Shown here piece after piece: positions 6,354-8,621 of a DNA stretch of 8,621 nucleotides. A program made the translations under genes and the position numbers. This DNA comes from DATJPR01 sp035506295. Its GTDB lineage: Bacteria; Bacteroidota; Ignavibacteria; UBA10030; UBA6906. The stretch covers positions 1-8,621 of the forward strand of contig DATJPR010000001.1 in NCBI GenBank assembly GCA_035506295.1, in the 5' to 3' direction. The notes beneath the pieces are model-generated. The model saw nothing but the letters and a program-made list of their open reading frames with translations, did not search any database and was not told the origin of the DNA. Each line of letters begins with the position of its first letter. Positions within the stretch are counted from its first letter, which is position 1.

Positions 6354-7361
6354 TCACAGCTTCTTTGCCGGATACTGTTCCAGGGTGTCAAGGATCCCCT
6401 CAATCGTCTTCGGTGAATTTCCTTCGGCGCGATTGTTCACGTACACATACAGTGATTTCTTCTCCGCCACGCAGTGGTGGACGGCCTCGACGATCCCCTC
6501 GCGAAGCTCCCGGTTCTCTTCTTTGATGTGATCGTACGGTTTGAACATCTGGACGGCCTGCTCATAGGTCCGTCCCGGTTTGAGCAGTGCGCGGATCACG
6601 GAAAAATCCGTCGTGAGCGTTCCCGAAATCGCCACCTGACGGAGGATCGGCGGCATGCGGGTCCAGTTGTTCAGGACGTGAGCGACACCATGCTTTGCCA
6701 GGAGGGCGAGATAGTCGCTCGTGAGGAAATCCTCGTTCCGGATCTCGACCGCATAGGAATAGCCGCGCGGCAGTTTCGCGAGAAATTCCTCCAGCGCGGC
6801 GAGGAACCGCTCATCGTTGATGCCCGAGCTCGGGTAGAACGTCGAGAACTCGAAGATGATCGCCCCCCGCTTGGTGCCGAGAGCATCGAGCGGCCGGAGG
6901 AAGGCGTCTTCAAACAGACCGGCATTGAGAAAATCCGGGTTGCTTTTTCCTGCGAGCGCGCCATAGCGGGCGATGCCGGGGTAGCGGAACACGGTGATTC
7001 TGTCCGTCACTTTCAGAGCGAGGCGGAACCCTTCAGGCGTCTGATCGTTGATGCGCTCCATGGTTTCGCGGTCGGGGAAATCATAGAGCGCAAAATCGGC
7101 GCAGACCGTCGGGAAGAGCGTCGCATATTCGGCAAGGCACTCCTGTTCGAAGCTCCGCTGTGACGCATAGCGGCGGTTGTACACCATCCCTTTCCACCCC
7201 GGATATTTCCAGGAGGAGGATCCGAAGAGAATGCCGCGCGACGCCCACGACGCGAGGCGTTCCTTGTTCCGCTCGGCGTACTCGGATGTCGGCGGGCTCT
7301 GCGGCTCGGGGAAGAGCGGGAGCGTGTCGTGCTCGGGATCTGGCTTTTTCCTTTTCGGCAT
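6354..7361 (-). CDS. DUF72 (YecE-like) TIM-barrel protein
   Basis: 335 residues. DUF72 proteins are widespread, predicted cytoplasmic TIM barrels whose reaction is not established. Family signatures are clear: FGSSSWKYPGWKGMVY (46-61), the aromatic ALYDFPDRETMERI segment (91-104), GFRLALKVTDRIT (111-123), IIFEFSTFYP (168-177), YAVEIRNEDF (203-212) and the C-terminal LYVYVNNRAEGNSP (304-317). Residues 1-42 are a charged, Pro-rich extension (KRKKPDPEHDTLPLFPEP) ahead of the barrel, slightly longer than usual. The start is ATG at 7361. No Shine-Dalgarno is visible; TATATT (7372-7367) lies only five bases upstream, so if this is a -10 the mRNA would be nearly leaderless. The gene stands alone between the terminator at 7393-7419 and the repeat at 6246-6345. 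Confidence 0.9.
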   Translation of the reverse strand: MPKRKKPDPEHDTLPLFPEPQSPPTSEYAERNKERLASWASRGILFGSSSWKYPGWKGMVYNRRYASQRSFEQECLAEYATLFPTVCADFALYDFPDRETMERINDQTPEGFRLALKVTDRITVFRYPGIARYGALAGKSNPDFLNAGLFEDAFLRPLDALGTKRGAIIFEFSTFYPSSGINDERFLAALEEFLAKLPRGYSYAVEIRNEDFLTSDYLALLAKHGVAHVLNNWTRMPPILRQVAISGTLTTDFSVIRALLKPGRTYEQAVQMFKPYDHIKEENRELREGIVEAVHHCVAEKKSLYVYVNNRAEGNSPKTIEGILDTLEQYPAKKL

Positions 7362-7392
7362 GGCTCAATATACGAACGCGCCGGACGAAAGA

Positions 7393-7419
7393 AAAAGTCC
7401 ACACACCGTGTGGACTTTT
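7393..7419 (-). terminator. Strong intrinsic terminator, potentially bidirectional
   Basis: A perfect 12-bp inverted repeat, AAAAGTCCACAC (7393-7404) with GTGTGGACTTTT (7408-7419), has a three-base loop ACC. On the minus strand the stem is followed by a T-rich tail (TTTTTCTTTC), 26 bases after the stop of the Yip1-family gene, so it should end that transcript. On the plus strand it is followed by TTTTCTTTTCC, so it could also stop antisense transcription. Confidence 0.88.
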
Positions 7420-7445
7420 CTTTTCCTGAAACACATTGCCCGGCC

Positions 7446-8243
7446 TTACGTGCCCGCGCCGAATCCGGTGGCGACAGAGAAGACCGCCCAGAGGACCCAG
7501 AGGGCGACCACGAGGACGAGGACCTTGGGGAGATCTTTCTGGAAGAGCCTGGACAGTCCGATACCGACGACGCCGAGATTCCAGAAGGTGAACAGATTGA
7601 TCTTCTGCAGCGCGAGATGGACTTTGTTCTCGATCGAGAAGTTGTTGATGACCGCGAGCGCGAGGTTCGGTCCGGCATGCAGCTTATCGAACGCGATCGC
7701 CATGATCGTGGTGACGATGGACTCCAGGCATGCGATAAAGAACGTCAGGCCGATCACTTCAACCACTTTCATATACGGCGCCGCGACTTTCATGACCGTC
7801 CTGCCGAGCAGCCAGTAGACGAGGCAGATCAGGAAGGTGGCGATGGGGGTCATGATCAGGAGCGAGCCGCCGGTGATCATCATCATCCAGGGCGACGTCG
7901 GGTCGGTGAATTTCTCCGTCTGTTCCCGTGCCTGATCGGCCTGTTCGGCGGTCATCTGTCCCTTCTGGATCGCCTCTTGGAACCGTTTCTCCGATTGCTG
8001 CGCGATCTGGTCTTTCAGTTGACTGCCGAGCGACGGGTTGCGCATGGTGAGTTGGGACATCGCGAACGTGATGATGATGAAGAGGATCATCGGCACGATC
8101 CAGTTCGACGATGTCGGGGGCGTCGCCCGGACGTTGTCGTAGAGCTCGCCCGGTGCGGCGAAGATGTTCGTCAGTTTTTCGGTGAACGACATCGGTGCAA
8201 CCTGGGGTTCACCCGTTGGTTGCGTGGTAGACGTGTCTTGCAT
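7446..8243 (-). CDS. Yip1-family polytopic membrane protein
   Basis: 265 residues from ATG 8243, chosen because AGGAG (8253-8249) lies five bases upstream. The frame stays open to 8351, but that extension would run through the divergent regulatory region. Residues 1-17 are a polar, low-complexity N-terminus. MSFTEKLTNIFAAPGELYDNV (18-38) is the typical amphipathic entry of bacterial Yip1-domain proteins ('...f..P.e.f..v'). Predicted membrane segments: about 48-64, 120-147, 160-185, 215-233 and 239-262. A hydrophilic, Gln/Glu-rich helical loop (72-116, AQQSEKRFQEAIQKGQM) sits between the first two. In eukaryotes Yip1 proteins act in membrane traffic; the bacterial role is unknown. It is transcribed alone, ending at the terminator at 7393-7419. 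Confidence 0.82.
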   Translation of the reverse strand: MQDTSTTQPTGEPQVAPMSFTEKLTNIFAAPGELYDNVRATPPTSSNWIVPMILFIIITFAMSQLTMRNPSLGSQLKDQIAQQSEKRFQEAIQKGQMTAEQADQAREQTEKFTDPTSPWMMMITGGSLLIMTPIATFLICLVYWLLGRTVMKVAAPYMKVVEVIGLTFFIACLESIVTTIMAIAFDKLHAGPNLALAVINNFSIENKVHLALQKINLFTFWNLGVVGIGLSRLFQKDLPKVLVLVVALWVLWAVFSVATGFGAGT

Positions 8244-8310
8244 GGAGGCTCCTATGGTGGGTGGAGACGGCGCAACGTAGTGAAAAACCTCTTGAGAATC
8301 AATGGTGGGG

Positions 8311-8361
8311 ATACGACATTTTTGACGCAGCGTGACTTGACAATACGACATTTTTGTCGTA
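8311..8361. promoter_or_regulatory. Two operator-like sites: direct repeat containing TACGACA-TTTT-TGTCGTA
   Basis: The 14-base sequence ATACGACATTTTTG occurs at 8311-8324 and again at 8343-8356, 32 bp apart (about three helical turns), so both would face the same side of the DNA. The second copy extends into a perfect palindrome, TACGACA (8344-8350), TTTT, TGTCGTA (8355-8361). The first copy has a degenerate right arm, TGACGCA. This is the layout of a dimeric repressor operator with a main and an auxiliary site, in the divergent region between the Yip1-family gene and dinB. The binding protein is unknown; a LexA-type damage repressor is one possibility given the downstream gene. Confidence 0.6.
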
Positions 8362-8365
8362 GTCT
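8337..8365 (+). promoter_or_regulatory. Probable promoter of the dinB-like gene, spacer occupied by palindrome
   Basis: A perfect -35 box TTGACA (8337-8342) is followed after 17 bases by TAGTCT (8360-8365), a 3/6 match to TATAAT that keeps the TA and the final T. The palindrome at 8344-8361 fills almost the whole spacer, so a bound repressor would block RNA polymerase. The predicted start near 8371-8373 falls at the left end of the repeat element at 8367-8479. The dinB mRNA leader would then consist almost wholly of that element. Confidence 0.5.
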
Positions 8366-8366
8366 C

Positions 8367-8479
8367 AACTCATCCCCAAACAGATCCCCCCATCCCCCTC
8401 TCTCCCCCTCTCCCCTTCGCGCGATGGCGAGAGAGGGAGAACGGGGGATGGGGGGACAAGGGGAATAGGGGGATGAGTT
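8367..8479. repeat. MITE/REP-like element with perfect terminal inverted repeats and G-quadruplex motif (copy 2)
   Basis: AACTCATCCCC (8367-8377) is perfectly inverted as GGGGATGAGTT (8469-8479). A second perfect 14-bp arm lies inside: TCCCCCCATCCCCC (8385-8398) with 8443-8456. An imperfect stem around TTCGC/GCGA (8417-8430) closes the centre, so the whole unit can fold as one long hairpin. The right arm on the plus strand has four G-runs (8443-8447, 8450-8455, 8460-8463, 8468-8472) with loops of 2, 4 and 4 bases, a canonical G-quadruplex motif. It ends one base before the dinB ATG, so its GGGGGATGAG is also the only ribosome-binding candidate. It shares ends with the element at 6246-6345. 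Confidence 0.82.
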
Positions 8480-8480
8480 T

Positions 8481-8621
8481 ATGCGAACGTACCTTCACCT
8501 CGACCTCGACAGTTTCTACGCCTCTGTCGAAACCGCGCTCCGCCCCGAGCTGCGTGGCGTACCGGTGTGTGTGGGAGGGCAGCGGGGAGGGCGCGGGATT
8601 GTGACCTGTCCGAACTACGCA
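8481..8621 (+). CDS. dinB: Y-family DNA polymerase (DinB/Pol IV-like), N-terminus only
   Basis: 47 codons are visible before the window edge. The sequence YLHLDLDSFYASVE (4-17) is the palm motif of translesion DNA polymerases: Asp8 is the first catalytic carboxylate and Tyr13 sits at the steric-gate position (Phe in E. coli Pol IV, Tyr in Dpo4). It is followed by LRPELRGVPVCVGG and RGIVTCPNYA, matching 'npeLrgkPvaVgg' and 'GvVataSYeAR' of the family. The enzyme copies damaged templates with low fidelity, usually under SOS-type control. The ATG at 8481 lies directly after the repeat element. Without the C-terminus, DinB cannot be separated from other Y-family branches such as ImuB-like or UmuC-like proteins, though the intact catalytic Asp argues against ImuB. 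Confidence 0.85.
   Translation, partial: MRTYLHLDLDSFYASVETALRPELRGVPVCVGGQRGGRGIVTCPNYA

Noticed and set aside
6922..6934. CCGGCATTGAGAA shared with the left edge of the window
   Set aside because: A short match inside two unrelated coding regions, consistent with chance.
8244..8351. N-terminal extension of the Yip1-family protein by 36 residues
   Set aside because: It would code through the operator-like repeats, while ATG 8243 has a proper AGGAG site five bases upstream.
7329..8468. Plus-strand open frame (379 codons) through the Yip1 gene and the regulatory region
   Set aside because: Biased His/Arg/Asp composition and runs through the terminator, operator sites and repeat; a shadow of the Yip1-family gene.

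Overview
The window is G+C-rich bacterial chromosomal DNA (roughly 55-60% by eye), densely coded on both strands. The proteins point to the Bacteroidota/Chlorobiota/Ignavibacteriota (FCB) side of the tree. The signs are a secreted beta-barrel-like protein with a hydrophobic N-terminal 'VVILSERVG' module, a secreted protein with an atypical lipobox, one promoter candidate with a Bacteroidota-like TAnnTTTG box, and G/C-run intergenic repeats. This placement rests on recalled family resemblance, not on a search, and is only moderately secure.

Layout. At the left edge, on the minus strand, is the secreted N-terminus of a GH2-type glycosidase (1-260). After a 188-bp divergent spacer come two plus-strand genes for unrecognised envelope proteins (449-1612 and 1648-3246). 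The second overlaps tail-to-tail, by 56 bp, with a minus-strand block. Read in its own direction (right to left), that block runs: Yip1-family membrane protein (8243 to 7446), a strong intrinsic terminator (7393-7419), a DUF72/YecE-like protein (7361 to 6354), a TIR-bearing repeat (6246-6345), the N-terminal half of a UvrD/PcrA-type helicase (6252 to 5248), a G-run tract (5183-5249), a homocysteine S-methyltransferase (5070 to 4225), and the C-terminal half of the same helicase (4228 to 3191). At the right edge a Y-family DNA polymerase (dinB-like) begins on the plus strand (8481), behind a leader with two operator-like sequences, a promoter and a second copy of the TIR-bearing repeat.

The most unusual structure is the split helicase. 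All SF1A motifs are present and look intact, but they are shared between two open reading frames. A same-strand methyltransferase gene and a purine-rich G-run tract lie between them. The C-terminal half has its own ATG, overlapping the methyltransferase stop as ATGA, with an AAGAAGG ribosome-binding-site-like sequence upstream. The locus could therefore make a two-chain helicase, or it could be a recent gene disruption.

The second notable structure is a repeat family with terminal inverted repeats AACTCATCCCC/GGGGATGAGTT. Two copies sit directly against the start codons of two DNA-repair genes (the helicase N-half and dinB), in the same orientation relative to each gene. The dinB copy can form either a long hairpin or a G-quadruplex over the ribosome-binding region. 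It lies just downstream of a promoter whose spacer holds the palindrome TACGACA-TTTT-TGTCGTA, a candidate damage-response operator.
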